From Angiostrongylus vasorum (lineage: Eukaryota; Nematoda; Chromadorea; Rhabditida; Metastrongylidae): a stretch of DNA of 64,000 nt. Where the stretch lies: contig JADANN010000098.1 of NCBI GenBank assembly GCA_018806985.1, positions 620,001-684,000 on the forward strand, in the 5' to 3' direction. Every line of letters begins with the position of its first letter. Position 1 is the first letter of the stretch. Both the position numbers and the translations under genes were made by a program. The notes beneath the pieces were generated by a model, which worked only from the letters and a program-made list of their open reading frames with translations, had not been told where the DNA came from and made no database searches. Below are positions 9,901 to 21,439 of the stretch, piece by piece.

Positions 9901-12900
9901 GGAAACCGAAAAAAGCCTTCATTGCCGTGGTTGATTGGAAATCATTTGTGGAAACAAGTGTTTTTCCCCATTCACTATCATATTCAGTTCTTCATCGATT
10001 TCTTAACAGTTTTTCTTGCTCGACAATTATCTTTAAGGTCGGTGACTAGTTTATTGACCATTTCCTTGTCGAAATGATAAGACGGTAAAGCTTTCGGCGT
10101 TGATTGATGAATTAGGATCGCGCCATGGGCCACTGATTTTGGTAGGCATCATGAAGGCGATTGAACGCATATTTGGTGTATAAAATGCCTTTAGGGGACT
10201 ACCGAAGTACCATTTCACTGTTTTTTTAATCCTCTAAGACGATTATACCATTAATTTTTCGACATCGAATGGTTAGGAGACTTGGTCTGCATGCGTTGAG
10301 AGTTCGACCTAACGACTACGTGTTTATTGAAGAGCGCCTCTAACCACTACTCTACACAGTTCTGGTCAATGAATAAGTGATATAAATGGAAGAATCAGAC
10401 TCACTGTAACAACAAACAAGACGAGTAAAACGTTGATGGTTGGCTGTCGCCAGAAGAGAGCTCGATCGTTTAGAATCCCAGCTCATTGCCGTGTGGTAGT
10501 CTTGCATGCCGACTTGCTACCGGATGACGATCACGGGGATGGACCTAGTCCGGAAATGCAGTACTATTTCACCACGTTCAACACTCCACAATCAGGTCTG
10601 TGTACGGATTTCCGCGTATCGACCTTTTTTTCATATGTTTGCAGCAGATTTTTTTGACATAGGAAATCCTATTTCGTATGCCATTCATATGGTGGATTTC
10701 ATTTCTTTAGGAGAGTTTGAATAAGTTCAAATAGTTCTGAAGTCGAAACATTCGATGATTCGATGCAAAAGCTCCGACAACTTTTCTCGTGGCTATTTTC
10801 TAGAATGTGTTAGAGACGTCTTCGTAAAATATTGAGATGTATAAAATATGGGAACGATTTAACGTCTTTTCTCTTCAGATTTGAGAAGAACCTTATTTTA
10901 GGTTTAGTAATGGTTGATTTTGGGTTTTTTTCTTTAGAACTCTGTGAATTGGTCCCATGGAGAGCCTTGGTAAAAAGTTTTAAGTCGATTCCATCTCGGA
11001 ATTTCTTAAATTTTACTGTAATACCTTTAAAAAGAAGAGAGAAAGTCCAAAGGCTGAAAAAAGAAAAAAAAGTGGGGAATCTTTTAAATTCTTTTTTATG
11101 TTGAGATGAAATTTTTTCCTTTCGGTTTTGGGGTAAAGAATTCAGCAGTCTTTCAATAAATACATACACTTTAATTGACAGTGATCTTAATAGGATCGTC
11201 CCATTGAAAATTAACTGCTCATAGAGGAGCTTTTTTTTCACCGTTTTCTTCTACGGGCAAACACGAGGTTGGTATTATAGCATTTATTGGCACACAGTAG
11301 CTGACGTCTTGGTGGTTTCGCCTTCGTCAGAGCCTGGAAAGGTCAAACTGAAATGCAGTTTAATCAGCCAAACACCTGTTTAAAAGCTGTTTATTATTCG
11401 AATGCAAATTTACGTGTTAAGTTTTATCTGCTAAGTTTATAAAAGTGTTTAACTGAATGAATCCATCTGACTTTTCAAGTTCTGAAGGAAGCGAAATCCA
11501 TCGAAACGTCAGCTATTATGAGATAATAAATGCTGTAATACAAGCTTCATGCTCATTAATGAAAAAACAGTGGATAATTGATCAGTGCCTTGGTTAATAG
11601 AAACTCGGTCTTGGGATTAGCTATATTGAACTTTTTTTACTTCAGTTTTCTCAAAGGTGAAGTTAATTGGCACCTCATGACTTTTTAAAACACTTGCTTT
11701 AACAAAACTTTCCAAATTGCCATCAAATGTCATCATTATTGTAATTATTACTAATTAGTCATTATTGCTAATTATCATCGGTATCATTACGAAAGCGTGT
11801 AGCGCAGTGGATAGAGGCGCCCTGCAAAACACATGGGTTCAATCTCGCACCTCAGTCGCACCAAGCCTTCCATCCCTAGAGGGTCGGCAAATTGGTATAA
11901 GGTTTGTCTGAGAGCAGCACTGGTTCGATTCATCGATAGGCCACCGCGAGTTATTTTATAGGCCATATATGCATTCGATCACCTATAACGGTGCTGAATG
12001 AAGTCGAATGCATGTCGCATTCCTCTGGGACTGATCAGCCTTGAAAGCTTTGTGAACAACGTCGTCGATATCGTCAGCGCTTTGAAAGCACACGGTTTTC
12101 AATCTATCCGACCAGCTCGGGCACCTTACCTCTTCTTCTTTTTCATCTTTTTTCTTTTGCTACATTGATGTTCTTTACGACATCCATTAATGGATATTTG
12201 GTTGCATTTTGTTGACAAATGGTTTTTTTAATATTGTAATATTATTATAGGCTATCCTTACTTTCGTGGCATCGGTAACGAGCTTAGATCTATCTACATT
12301 AAACATAGACGTAGTTATATGAGTGCCAGATGGGAGGTTCGAGGAAAGTTTCAAAGACTCGAAAAGACTACTGCCGCTAGAGTAGGTTACATTTTCCTCA
12401 AACAACATTCTTTGCATTCCATTAATAATTCGGTTATATCATCATCGATCGGTCAGTCGTTCGGTCAATGCTAGGAGTCGCTGCTAACATGGAAAGCGCC
12501 ACCAGCGTCTTGGGATAGCCTTAATCAAAGACCATTTTGTAGTGGGAATACCCTAAATCGGCAGTCTCTCATCCCAGGAACTGAGTTGTCCTTTGCAAGG
12601 CAGAAAATTGAGTAAGGGAAGTGTTCGAATTCACACTAAATGTGACGATGTGCTTTCATGTTCATTTAATTATTTAAGGTGGGGTAAGCACTACTACAAC
12701 GAAATCGCAGTGCCATATGTGGATTTGTAGCTTTTGTATTTAACCTACTATCTTATACCTCCGTTATTTAGATCTTTATGAAGGCGTGTAGGTATGGTGT
12801 GCAACGGGCTTCATTGAAGTTTTTAGTTGTATTCTGCTCAAGCTTCGGACCTAAAGCGAATCTCAGTACGGCCGAATAACAGAGCTGTTCTCTTCAATTA

Positions 12901-15900
12901 CTAGTATATCTATGGCGAACCTTCTTTATTCTTCCCAGTGTTTTCATGATTAACATGGTTTATCTAACACGTCGGCGACTATAAAGCGATTGCTCATTGA
13001 GCATTGGGCGGAAGAAAAACCGAACAATAAACCAATGAAGCCACTGTCATCTTTCCTTGAGACGTTCATGAACCGATATGGGATATCTTGCGTCATTTGA
13101 CCAAGAATGTCGAAAATTCATAGAGAACCTTGGTCATGTTTCTGAATTTCATTGCCGTTCTAATACTTTCTCTAATTCTGTAATCTAAAAGGAGGAGGCT
13201 CTGGGCGTTAATCAATCATTAAGAGATGCGCCGTGCATTCGACTTCACTAAGAATCGTTTGTAGGTGAGTGAATGCATGTCTGGCCTCTTTGTTTAGACG
13301 CCTGCGTTCCGGTGTTTTGTAAATTTCTCAGCATCATCGTGGTTATATTTCACTTTGCTTAGTATCCTCCTATACTTTCTTAGTTTATTAAGCTAATATG
13401 AGATTGGCAAAAATGTTTACTTGGCTAACGTTTCGGCGCTTTAACCTTCTTTAGAACAGGGATGACCGGAGTTGATTGACGACAGCAGCAATTCTTTCGG
13501 TGCGATCTTGGATCTTCATATCCCGATCGTATCGAATCGCATTGAAGTGGTGCACTGCTCGAATAAAATTTCCCTCAGCTGCCAGGATGCTTTCGTGCTT
13601 TGATTTAAAACATTATGAAGAACAGTTATTGGTCAATTGTCATCCGATACGATCCGCTTAGCGTAATAAACAATGAGCAATGAAGGTCGAAAAGGTGTTC
13701 GGCTTCGTTGGCACCCACTACCAGTTTTCTGCTGCATTTCCGAAGCCGTAGCATTTTCAAAATTTAATCCACGAAGAATGAACCGAGTTCTTGATGGTAA
13801 TGTTACCAGTTTGCTTCAGACAAAGAAATAAAGGGTTTCGTTCGGTTGTTTACGGAGTTGAACCATATGGGGTACGACCATCGGCGCGTAAATGGCGGCA
13901 TGATACACTGTGTCATGCGTCACTAACTGAATTATGTCTTTAAAATATTCAAGTAGCCATTTTAACAGAACAAGCCTAAAAAATTTTCTACGAATCGGAT
14001 GGTGAGTTATAGCAGGAAATTGCTTCTATTTTATTTTTTTCTATTACTCTACATTTGAGAAAAATGAAACATTTTTTACGACCATAGGAACGGTTACCGT
14101 TTCAGTTACTTTCCTACCTCGATGTTGTGGCGCTACGGGTCGACGCTCTTAAAAAGGGACATCATCTGGTTGCAAGACGTGTTGATGAACGATTAGCTCA
14201 TGCAATCACATTTTGTGAAGAGATGTGTGGAAACGTCGATATAAAGTAGGTATCGGAGAAACAGTTTTTTCTTGTTATTTTCATTTTTTCTTAGTGTAGA
14301 ACTTTACTAGGGAACCGAAGAGTAACTACTGATCAAGTTACGGAAGTTATTGTTCTTACGTACTTGGGTAGTTGGACTGTCCGTCTTCATGATTTATGCG
14401 GACCCCAGCACATTTGCCATTCTTTTCTTTCTCCCTTAACCGTCGTCTATTATGATGCTTTTATTCAAGCATGGCGGCTCAGGAGAGTCTCATACCGTTA
14501 TCTGTGGAACAAATATAGCTGCGAGTTCAGCCGATTATTTTTGGTTACGAATACATGCGCCGAACGTGTAGGTGGCTGTCCTAGGAGACGTTTGCATTTT
14601 CGTGGAGTCCGTTCTACAGTTCTTTTCGTCCATCTGTGGTCTGTTCTTCTCACTATATGACCAACGCATCTATACTTCGCTGTCGATGGATATCTCCTGG
14701 ATCTCGAAGATGTCACAGATTTCGAAGATCGGAGCTTCGCATGCCTGCTTGATATTGAAAATGCCAGCTATTTTTCAGAAAACATTGCTTAAGCGCTCTG
14801 TGTGTAGTGCGGAGCATTGTTGACATGGTTGAAGTATCAGCCCACGTCTCTGCAACATAACAGAGCGCTGGGAAAAGCGTTGATTCGAAAAAAGAGCGCG
14901 GATTTTAGGGTGCTTCATTTGGTCGGTGGCTTCTTCGAGAGGCCCAGATGCGACCCATTCTGGTCTCCTTTTTCTGTCGTATTCCTCGTTCTTGTTGTTT
15001 TCCGTGTTTATGGATAGCCCACGTTATACGTATGATGTGGTCTCTATAATCAGAGAACTATCCAATTCAACTTTTTCGCCTTCGTACTCTGGATTTTTCG
15101 TGAACTAGGTCTTCTTCCGATTTGTATGAAGTCCGATCATTTTTTCCGCTTCGTTGAGGTCATTGATCATCGTCTCTGCTTCGCTGGTACTGCTTGAGAA
15201 GATGACGAAGTCGTCGACGAAACGAAGGTTTGGTAGGTGTTCTCCATCAATGTATTTTCGTAGTACAATTCCGATGACAATCAGGCAGAGTGCTTATGCA
15301 AGACAAGTCCACTCCTTGGTCGAGGAACGCTGAAAGGATTGTATTCGTTTCGTCACTGTCAAATGCTTGTTCTTAGTCGACAAAGGTTGGGGCTAGGGGG
15401 CGGGTGGTATTCTTGACAGACTTTAATGTCCTGGATACAGTTTCGATGTCGTCCATGCAGGCAAATCCTTGTCGAAATCCTACTTGCTGCACTGGTTGCG
15501 CCTCTTCCAGTGTCCTTGGTATGCGCGCGACAGGATAATCTTCGTGAAAAGCTTGTAGAACACAGCTAACGAGCATATCGGACGGTAGTTACGATGATCA
15601 CGATGATCCCTTCGGTCTTCTTTTTTAGTTAGGATGACAGTGCGCGAAGTCAGCCGCTGGTCTGGAATTTTCTCCTTTTGATGGTAAGCTGTCATATGGT
15701 TTGCGAGAAGTACATGTAAATTGTGGCTTACACGTTTAAGGAAACCGGCGGTGATGTAATCGGATCCTGGAGCTGTGCCCTATACTTTCTATCACAGCTC
15801 GGACCTCTGCCGTAAGAATACCAGATGGTTTTTCTCTAGCGACGATTTTTATGGTCCAGGAAGGAGACTGTAGAACGGAAAACGTTGGTGCAGAACGTTT

Positions 15901-18900
15901 CCGTTATTAATTCCATATAACGGCTGGAAATTTTGGTGATCCCATCTTCGTTCATGAGAGCTGACGGCGGAATATTAGCATTACGCAAGTCCCGACGGCT
16001 TTTATCATACTGCTTCTTTTATCTGCTGCTTCCAGTAGTTTTTCTGCCTCTTCAAGTGTAGATCTTTCTGCAAACCTCATCTGCAGCTGGCGTTTATTGC
16101 TAGCCGTGTTGGACGTGTTCCAGTAGAATCAACCTCTATCCTTGATGGTGTTATTTACTCATAACAATCGCATACTGTCTGATTTTCTTATAAGTTATAG
16201 ATTTGTGAGTCCCCTTATTGCACACCGTGACAACTATTTTTTAAAGCGTGTAGTAAATGAAAAAGTGGAAAAAATTAATTGCTTACAGTTTACCAATTGA
16301 ATGTTCGGTTTCTCGGTCTTAGATTCCTTGGTAAATGTGATTTGCTTCTAACACTGAATTACGTTTTTGTCTTCGTAAGATTCTGTTTCATGGTACAATT
16401 GACCTGAGTAGGGCACATGCAGTAGTGACAGGTACCGCAGTAGAAACGGGGTCGATGGTTCGATCCGGCGCCCTGGACAAACCATCGCTACCATTTTCTT
16501 GATATTGAAGATTTGTTAACAGATTTGTGTAGATATAAAATCACTGATTTCGTACACCGGTAGGTGCCGGCATTCAATCCATTCTGCGATGTTGGTGAAG
16601 TCCAAAACATGGTGCCTGTCTCAGGATTCAGGACGCTAACTCGGAATACCTTATCTTTTAATCCTTCTTTCACCATCCTTTTCGAGTATTACAACTTAGC
16701 ACCGCGTACACAGTCACGTCCATTACCACTTCTGAACGTCATCTCATTCTTTTTTAGTGAATATCTTGTGTCTTCCTTAATGCGTTTTGTAGAAAAGCGT
16801 TTGGTCTTGCCGTCATGTGACTTTTTTCCTTATTTAACTGATTCGAGATCCCAACATTTTTTTCCTTGCTTTTTGTTTTTTTTTACATATTAGAGGGTCA
16901 ATGTCAAATCTTTCAATTAGAGCGTCTTTGTTATGAAACAATAGGACCCACCACATCTTCTGCTCGATACAATATTTCAAAATTGGTGAAGGCTAATTTT
17001 TATGACTTTTTCCTTGGAAATACGTCCTTTCCATTTACAGGTCGTTAACGCTGCGCTCACAAAATCCGTACTTCGCATGGTGCTTGGGTGAAGAGTCGCT
17101 GAAACGATTGTCATCATTCCGAAATCTCGAGTCTTTGGTTTGTTTTCTCAATATTTCTTAAAATGTTATGTTCCTAAAAAACCTGTGAAACCAGATATTG
17201 AATTCCTAGTCGTTTATGCTCCAGATAAGGGGGCGAATACACAGTGGTAATGATGCCAGTCATCACGATCACGGTTCTGGTTCGATCCCGCTCAAGGGTC
17301 AGCGAGCCTGTCATCCCTTCGGGTCGGGAAATTGGTACCGAACTAGTCGGGGGAACAATCCCTCTCTGAACTCCAGGTGGAAACGCTCTAGCACAGGTGT
17401 CTCAGGACTTCAGTTAGAAATGACTCGACTAGCATTCCACGGCATGCAAGATGAAGTGGAAATCTTAAGCAGCAGCCGAAGCCACAACTAAAAGTTGGAA
17501 AGCTTTCGTGGGTCATGGACGTGAGGGAACGAATCGAATGTGAGAAGTGCTGGGATCCGCACAGTAGATGTGAAAGACGGGTCGTATAGAACGAAAATAA
17601 AAAATATAGTTTGAATGAAACTTCTTGTTTCGTTCAACTTTGTTTTCTTTGAGATTCTGGAGAATATGATCGACCACGAGGTTCTCGACAGTATCAAGGA
17701 CGCTGTGGATCTAGGGAAAATTGAAATGCATAAAAAATGCGTCTCGATGCAAGGGATCAGTACGAAGATGAAAATATGCTCTTGGAGCATGTACAAGGTC
17801 GCTTATTTCACCATTTGCATTTCATGAAACGAAAAAATATTCCTCCAATAGGAAGATAATGCATCACCTTTATTTACGAAAGCCACCCCCCATAGATTAC
17901 GATTATACTCGGACCCTTAGCAACTTCCCATTTTCACTCTTATGGAGATTCCCCCATTCAAGCGATGATTTGGGTTTTTCGAAAAATGCACTAAGAAGCA
18001 CTAAGTTCCCAACGAATATACGGTGGAACTGAGAATGTCTGGAAACGAGCATCTTTTTTCTCCATTAATAAAATAATCATCGTAAAGTCATTTTTTTTAA
18101 CAAGAACGACTGCATATAGTGTGAAACGGAAATTCTTAGAGATCCTTAAATTCTTTGTTTTGTGAAATGTCTGATTAACTGTCGTTCGTTTTTTTAAATG
18201 GAAGTCAACCCTTACAAGAACGAAATCAGCACGCAAGGAACCTTTTATGTGTATTTCTATTCGAAAAAAAAAGTGGAAAGCTATTGCAGCGCAGCTGAGT
18301 CGAGCGACTCAGTCGAACTTCTTGTCGGGATCTCTCCTGACTTCACTAGCGGCCGCTCGTGTTGATTGCCTGGATTTCTCAGCGTTTCCCAGATTACCAG
18401 AGGCTGTCATCGGTATAACTGCATCTGATATCTGCAATTTCATCAAGGTGAATCAATCATTTTATTAAAGTGTTATTTTATAAAAGGCATCCAAGGGCCC
18501 TGGTGGGTGAAGTGGGTAACACGTGAGCCTACGGAAAGGGTAATGTCGCGTCCTCAGCTAGCTTAGGGTTCCAAGTTTTGCAGATATGTCAGAGTCACTG
18601 TAGCTGCGCTTCGCATAATGCTCTACCAACCAAGAGAAAAGTAATAGGAGGTGAATAAATAACTGAATATATATTTTTTTCCCAACGGTTTACTGTCTCA
18701 TCGTGACTGGAAGGTGTTACTGAGTGTCGGGCTACGATGTGCAGCGTGGGGATTTATCCTCATAGCAGCGTCTCCCAAGCTGAGAAGGAACCCGACGTTT
18801 CCACCAGGAAGCGCAGCTAAGAGTAAACGAATGCGAGGGTCCACCACCGTCGTAATATCAAACTAATGGCGTGGTGGCAAGTCTCCTTCTGATCTACAAA

Positions 18901-19848
18901 GGCGGCGTCTGCCTGTGGTGGTGACTATCTGGGGCAGAGTTTTGCCAGGCTGACCTCGGTACTCGAAGGATCCACAATGGCTAGACCATCAAAACTCTGA
19001 AAAAAACGGAAATTATGCTGGGCTACGCACAACTAGTGAACGCCGGCCATCCAAGTATATATATTTTATTGCTGTTGTTATCCTTCATATATTTGTAATA
19101 TCACCGTAGAATTCTTTCCGACGTTTTTTGAAATCCTTCGATAGTTTTCTGAAATGTAGAAACACTTTCTACTTTGTCGCATATTTGAAAAATCGAAACG
19201 TAAACTGGCGAGACAGTGGAAACATATGGATTGATTTTTGTTGTAATAATTTTTAAAAAATATTAATGAGGTGCAGATCAGACTACGTTTGCCACGCCGA
19301 CAACACTCCATTTGAATTTTTTCACTTCACATTGTTACACTTCTTTTTCAAATTCTTTATTCCTCATTTGGGGGCGAAATCCCACTGAAATACTTGATAA
19401 TATCGATCAATAAGTTGCTTGCATTGTTAATTTAATCGCGACCCATTTTATGCGGATAAACTGCCAGCCACAGAGCCTAAGATCCTAAAGAATTTATTTA
19501 GCTCGTTTTCGTAGTAGCTTGACCAAATCTTACCATTAAGAATTTGATTCTATATGTGTTCTACCGGAAGAAAAAAGAACTCAGAATAATAAGTTATTGA
19601 TCGTTTATTATTATTTTCGGGCCATCATCTTCTGGGCGCGATTTCAGTTATGGCGAGCGCTTCCCGTTCCTTGGATGATCAGCAGGATTCAGTTCAACTC
19701 GACCACCACCCTCAATGAATTCCTTGCGGTGGCCCGTCGTCAAGGATTGCTCGCCGTCGTGTGCATTGAGACAAGATACCACGGTTTCCTCTTCCATCAC
19801 CCTTTCAATCAGAGTGTGACACTCGAAGTATCCTTGTTGGAGCTCCAG
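6936..19848 (+). CDS. F-box protein gene, at least 6 exons, 3' end unresolved
   Basis: Likely substrate adaptor of an SCF ubiquitin ligase. Exon 1 (6936-6992) encodes MPSKSGQFVSQLPNELLLK. Exon 2 (8317-8417) continues IILYLPADDVLLSAVKVSAR then WRSLI, a good F-box with the intron inside it. Further exons with consistent phase: 14106-14245 (LLSYLDVVALRVDAL), 17041-17137 (ends RLSSFRNLESL, leucine-rich), 18295-18447 (ends ASDICNFIK) and 19648-19848 (ends LEVSLLELQ). Two weaker exons, 10459-10595 (VVVLHADLLPDDDHGDG) and 13489-13631, fit the phases but have poor acceptors. The exon near 10.46 kb can also start at 10454, which gives a different frame with an early stop. Downstream LRR-like repeats suggest an FBXL-type protein. 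The last exon and stop were not found; a SINE starts 34 bp after the last donor. Confidence 0.65.
7488..7880 (-). mobile_element. SINE-2 copy in F-box intron 1
   Basis: Minus-strand copy of the roughly 390 bp repeat, beginning near 7880 (CGGTTTACCGCCTCACAGTG) and ending near 7488 with GGCCCGCATAACCAGTGAGG, CCAAGTATCCAAGTGTCC. The tail equals the sequence after the RTE-B stop codon at 205-262. The 91 residue open frame inside is not a gene. Confidence 0.75.
8495..8780 (+). mobile_element. SINE-1 copy (tRNA-derived)
   Basis: About 285 bp repeat with A-box-like TGGTGCAGCGTAGTG, B-box-like GGAATCGATCCC, a middle containing TATCGGTAGGCC, and an end TTGATCAACGCGGAGAGCC. It lies just after F-box exon 2. 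Related copies are at 11795-12055, 19882-20166, 31140-31415, 51380-51650 and 56270-56528. Confidence 0.7.
8786..10084. other. F-box gene intron; no exon seen
   Basis: Intronic, AT-rich. It contains one tRNA-like SINE-4 head at 9183-9300 and nothing else I can support. Confidence 0.45.
9183..9300 (+). mobile_element. SINE-4 copy, tRNA-like head
   Basis: CCTGGTGGTGCAGTTGGTAA is A-box-like and CGGGTTCAAAGTT is B-box-like, spaced as in tRNA-derived SINEs. Sequence after it (ATATCTCACTATTC) recalls the ATATCTCAGCATCACTG segment of the foldback members of this family. Confidence 0.5.
10085..10370 (-). mobile_element. SINE-1 copy, decayed
   Basis: Minus-strand repeat of the expected 285 bp length. 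The 3' part (10085-10190: GGCGTTGATTGATGAATTAG, TTGAACGCATATTTGGTGT) and the 5' part (10340-10370: GCGCCTCTAACCACTACTCT) are recognisable, while the middle has drifted. Confidence 0.5.
11255..11580. repeat. Head-to-head pair of PLE 3' ends
   Basis: A minus-strand PLE end (about 11256-11385, read outward from CCAGGCTCTGACGAAGGCGA) is directly followed by a plus-strand one (11386-11575) with TTCAAGTTCTGAAGGAAGCG, CGAAACGTCAGCTATTATG and a final AATAAATGCTGTAATAC. The two are reverse complements of the same 3' terminus with no coding sequence between, a reduced version of the arrangement at 4500-5745. Confidence 0.65.
11795..12055 (+). mobile_element. SINE-1 copy (tRNA-derived)
   Basis: A-box-like TAGCGCAGTGG at 11800-11810 and B-box-like GGGTTCAATC near 11835, followed by the family body and an end GGGACTGATCAGCCTTGAAAG. 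A GTGTAGCGCAGTGGATAGAG start close to a real tRNA makes the tRNA origin clear, but the body rules out a tRNA gene. Confidence 0.7.
12140..13189. other. F-box gene intron; no exon seen
   Basis: AT-rich intron sequence. The 76 residue minus frame at 12187-12417 has no splice context or recognisable motif. Confidence 0.4.
13190..13460 (-). mobile_element. Cluster of SINE-1, SINE-4 and PLE fragments
   Basis: 13190-13290 is the 3' third of a minus-strand SINE-1 (GGCGTTAATCAATCATTAAG). 13300-13370 resembles the tail of SINE-4 (GGTGTTTTGTAAATTTCTCA GC). 13420-13460 looks like a minus-strand PLE terminus (AACGTTTCGGCGCTTTAACC TTC). All are short and decayed. They lie directly upstream of the weak F-box exon at 13489, which is one reason to doubt that exon. 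Confidence 0.45.
14365..16140 (-). mobile_element. RTE-B LINE, 5'-truncated and broken, in F-box intron
   Basis: Minus-strand RTE inserted between F-box exons 14106-14245 and 17041-17137. From the 5' side: a linker region (about 16.1 kb), RT motifs RTVILTKKEDRRDHRDHRNY RPICSLAV (15690-15580), VGFRQGFACMDDIETVSR (15510-15420), the finger and palm region to about 15160, a C-terminal part with HIVRRTDHRWTKR and GQPPTRSAHVF (14680-14530), and a 3' tail from 14420 down to 14365 (TGCTGGGGTCCGCATAA). The catalytic FADD region is present only as a decayed frame. Many frameshifts and stops show it is dead. Confidence 0.75.
16405..16475 (+). mobile_element. tRNA-like SINE head with perfect B box
   Basis: GGTTCGATCC (16457-16466) is a perfect pol III B box, with an A-box-like CATGCAGTAGTGACA about 45 bases upstream. 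The spacing resembles the SINE-3 head at 17228. No cloverleaf closes, so a tRNA gene is unlikely. Confidence 0.4.
17228..17610 (+). mobile_element. SINE-3 copy (tRNA-derived)
   Basis: Repeat of about 380 bp with a B box GGTTCGATCC at 17279-17288, a conserved middle (GGGAAATTGGTACCGAACTA, ATGCAAGATGAAGTGGAAAT) and an end GAAGTGCTGGGATCCGCACA, GACGGGTCGTATAGAACG. It is closely related to 47678-48075. More decayed members are at 32705-32960 and 47165-47520. It lies 90 bp after the F-box exon 17041-17137. Confidence 0.65.
18490..18625 (+). mobile_element. SINE-4 copy, tRNA-like head plus tail
   Basis: A head GGGTGAAGTGGGTAACACGT is followed by the family tail TTTTGCAGATATGTCAGAGT CACTG. It links the tRNA-like heads seen alone (9183) with the foldback elements (2022-2405), which share the tail. 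Confidence 0.55.
18684..19056 (+). mobile_element. SINE-2 copy with AT-rich target-site duplication
   Basis: Full copy from CGGTTTACTGTCTCATCGTG to a tail GCACAACTAGTGAACGCCGG CCATCCAAG. ATATATATTTT stands before it (18667-18677) and after it (19057-19067), a possible 11-base target-site duplication, although its low complexity weakens the case. Confidence 0.7.
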
Positions 19849-19881
19849 GTCGGTACTTATCTCTTGCTATTTCTTCTTAAA

Positions 19882-20166
19882 AGAGGCGCGAGTGGCGCAG
19901 TGGTTGGAGGCTCCACCGCCACACATACGTGGAGTCGATCCACGCGGCTATGGCCCACTAAGCCCTCCATCCCTCCGGGGTCGGCAGATTGGTACTAGAC
20001 TTGTCTGGGAGGATAGCAGCACTGGCTCGATACATCGGTAGGCTACTGCGAGTCATTGTAAAGGCCAGATATGCATTCATTCATTTCCAACGATACTTAC
20101 TGAAGTCGAATGCATGGCGCATCCCTCAGGGATTGATCAACGCCGAGGGCTTTATCCTTTTATCGT
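19882..20166 (+). mobile_element. SINE-1 copy, best preserved
   Basis: Clear A box TGGCGCAGTGG (19893-19903), B-box-like GAGTCGATCC, a body with TCGGCAGATTGGTACTAGAC and ATGCATTCATTCATTTCC, and an end GGGATTGATCAACGCCGAGG. It begins 34 bp after the last F-box donor found (19848), so the gene's 3' part must lie beyond it or has been lost. Confidence 0.75.
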
Positions 20167-20169
20167 TTG

Positions 20170-21430
20170 ATTTCTTCTTAAATAGTCCCTCATCAGTAAC
20201 TAAAAGTTTCTCGTACCCAATTGTTTTTCCTATTGTCGTAAAGAATCTTTGTTAAATGTTAGAAATTGTTAACAATCACTCTAAAAGCGACGATACATTT
20301 TGTACAACTTGCGCCGAAATCTCTTCTTACCAATTTTTTGAGAACAAAGTAAATTTCATACGAATTTCTTCAAAATCTAAGCTGTCGTAACACGGGAGTT
20401 TCAGTCGTAGTGAAAAATTTGAAGTCTGAAAGTCTGGATTGAAGTTAAAATCAACACTGAAGTACAAAATTTATCAAACAATTTTGTGATTCTCTGGATG
20501 TCTCCTCTTCATAATTTCTATTAAGCATGACATATTTGGCACTTCTTTAGTTGCTTTGGATCTGGTCGGTCTTGATTTACGTTCTTGACACCTTTGATTG
20601 CATTCTAGTTCGTCACCTGCTCATCACTACAAGAGTTCGCTGTTTGGTCTCAAAACCTCTTCGCCACTTTGAGGTGCCAGACCGTCGAGTGGACTTAAGT
20701 ATTCGGTCTAATATTTTTTGAAAGTCATAAATGATATTTGCAGGGGCGCCGGGAGCTGATGAATCCTTTAGAGATGTGATATGAACTGTACTATGCTTTA
20801 TAGAAATAACTGAACGCATGACGCAATGACTGAATGACTTATCCTTCACAATAATGTATATTTCCAAACAAGTCATAGCAAATTTCCGACCCCTTGGAAG
20901 GATAGAGCACTCGGTTTTCCTGGGCACGGATTGAACCAACAGAGGCGGGTGTTTTACGTAGCACTTCTAGCAAGTAGTGCTCAACATGCGATCCTAAACT
21001 TAAAAAGGTTATTTGGATAAAACACTTAACCATGTCACTGATTACTCGATCGAACCACGATCGACTTTCAGACTTCCACCCAGTGGTGCATTGAATCAGG
21101 ATTTCGTTGAAACTTCCTTAAAAAGGGCTTGATCTCATTATCCAGACATCGACATTTCCTTAGAAATGCCAGTTGTTTTTTCTTTTAGGTGTTTAGTAGC
21201 TTTAGCTAAGTGGTTTCTGCTTTGGTGTTTTATCCACTATGCAGTTTTACTTTCTCAGTTCGATCTTCGTCCGAGAGATCCTATCACAATATTTTGCCTT
21301 CTTACGACTTTTTAAAGAAGTTTTTAGTATTCCTTTCTCACTGGTAACGATGGATCTGTCAGGAATTTATTGTTCGTTGAAGCTTCATGAAATAAAGAAT
21401 ATAACGTAGAATGTGTTGATAGATAATGAT
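20170..21430. other. No gene seen
   Basis: No supported exon. Minus-strand frames at 20613-20939 and 20839-21033 overlap each other and show no splice sites or recognised motif; a repeat origin is possible. Confidence 0.4.
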
Positions 21431-21439
21431 AAACACAAA

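Noticed and set aside
11795..11850. Candidate tRNA gene (GTAGCGCAGTGGATAGAG ... GGGTTCAATC)
   Set aside because: Acceptor-stem pairing is lacking and the sequence continues into the SINE-1 body found in many copies.
20613..21033. 108 residue minus frame overlapping a 64 residue frame
   Set aside because: No splice sites, no recognised motif and no support for a start; probably chance or an unrecognised repeat.
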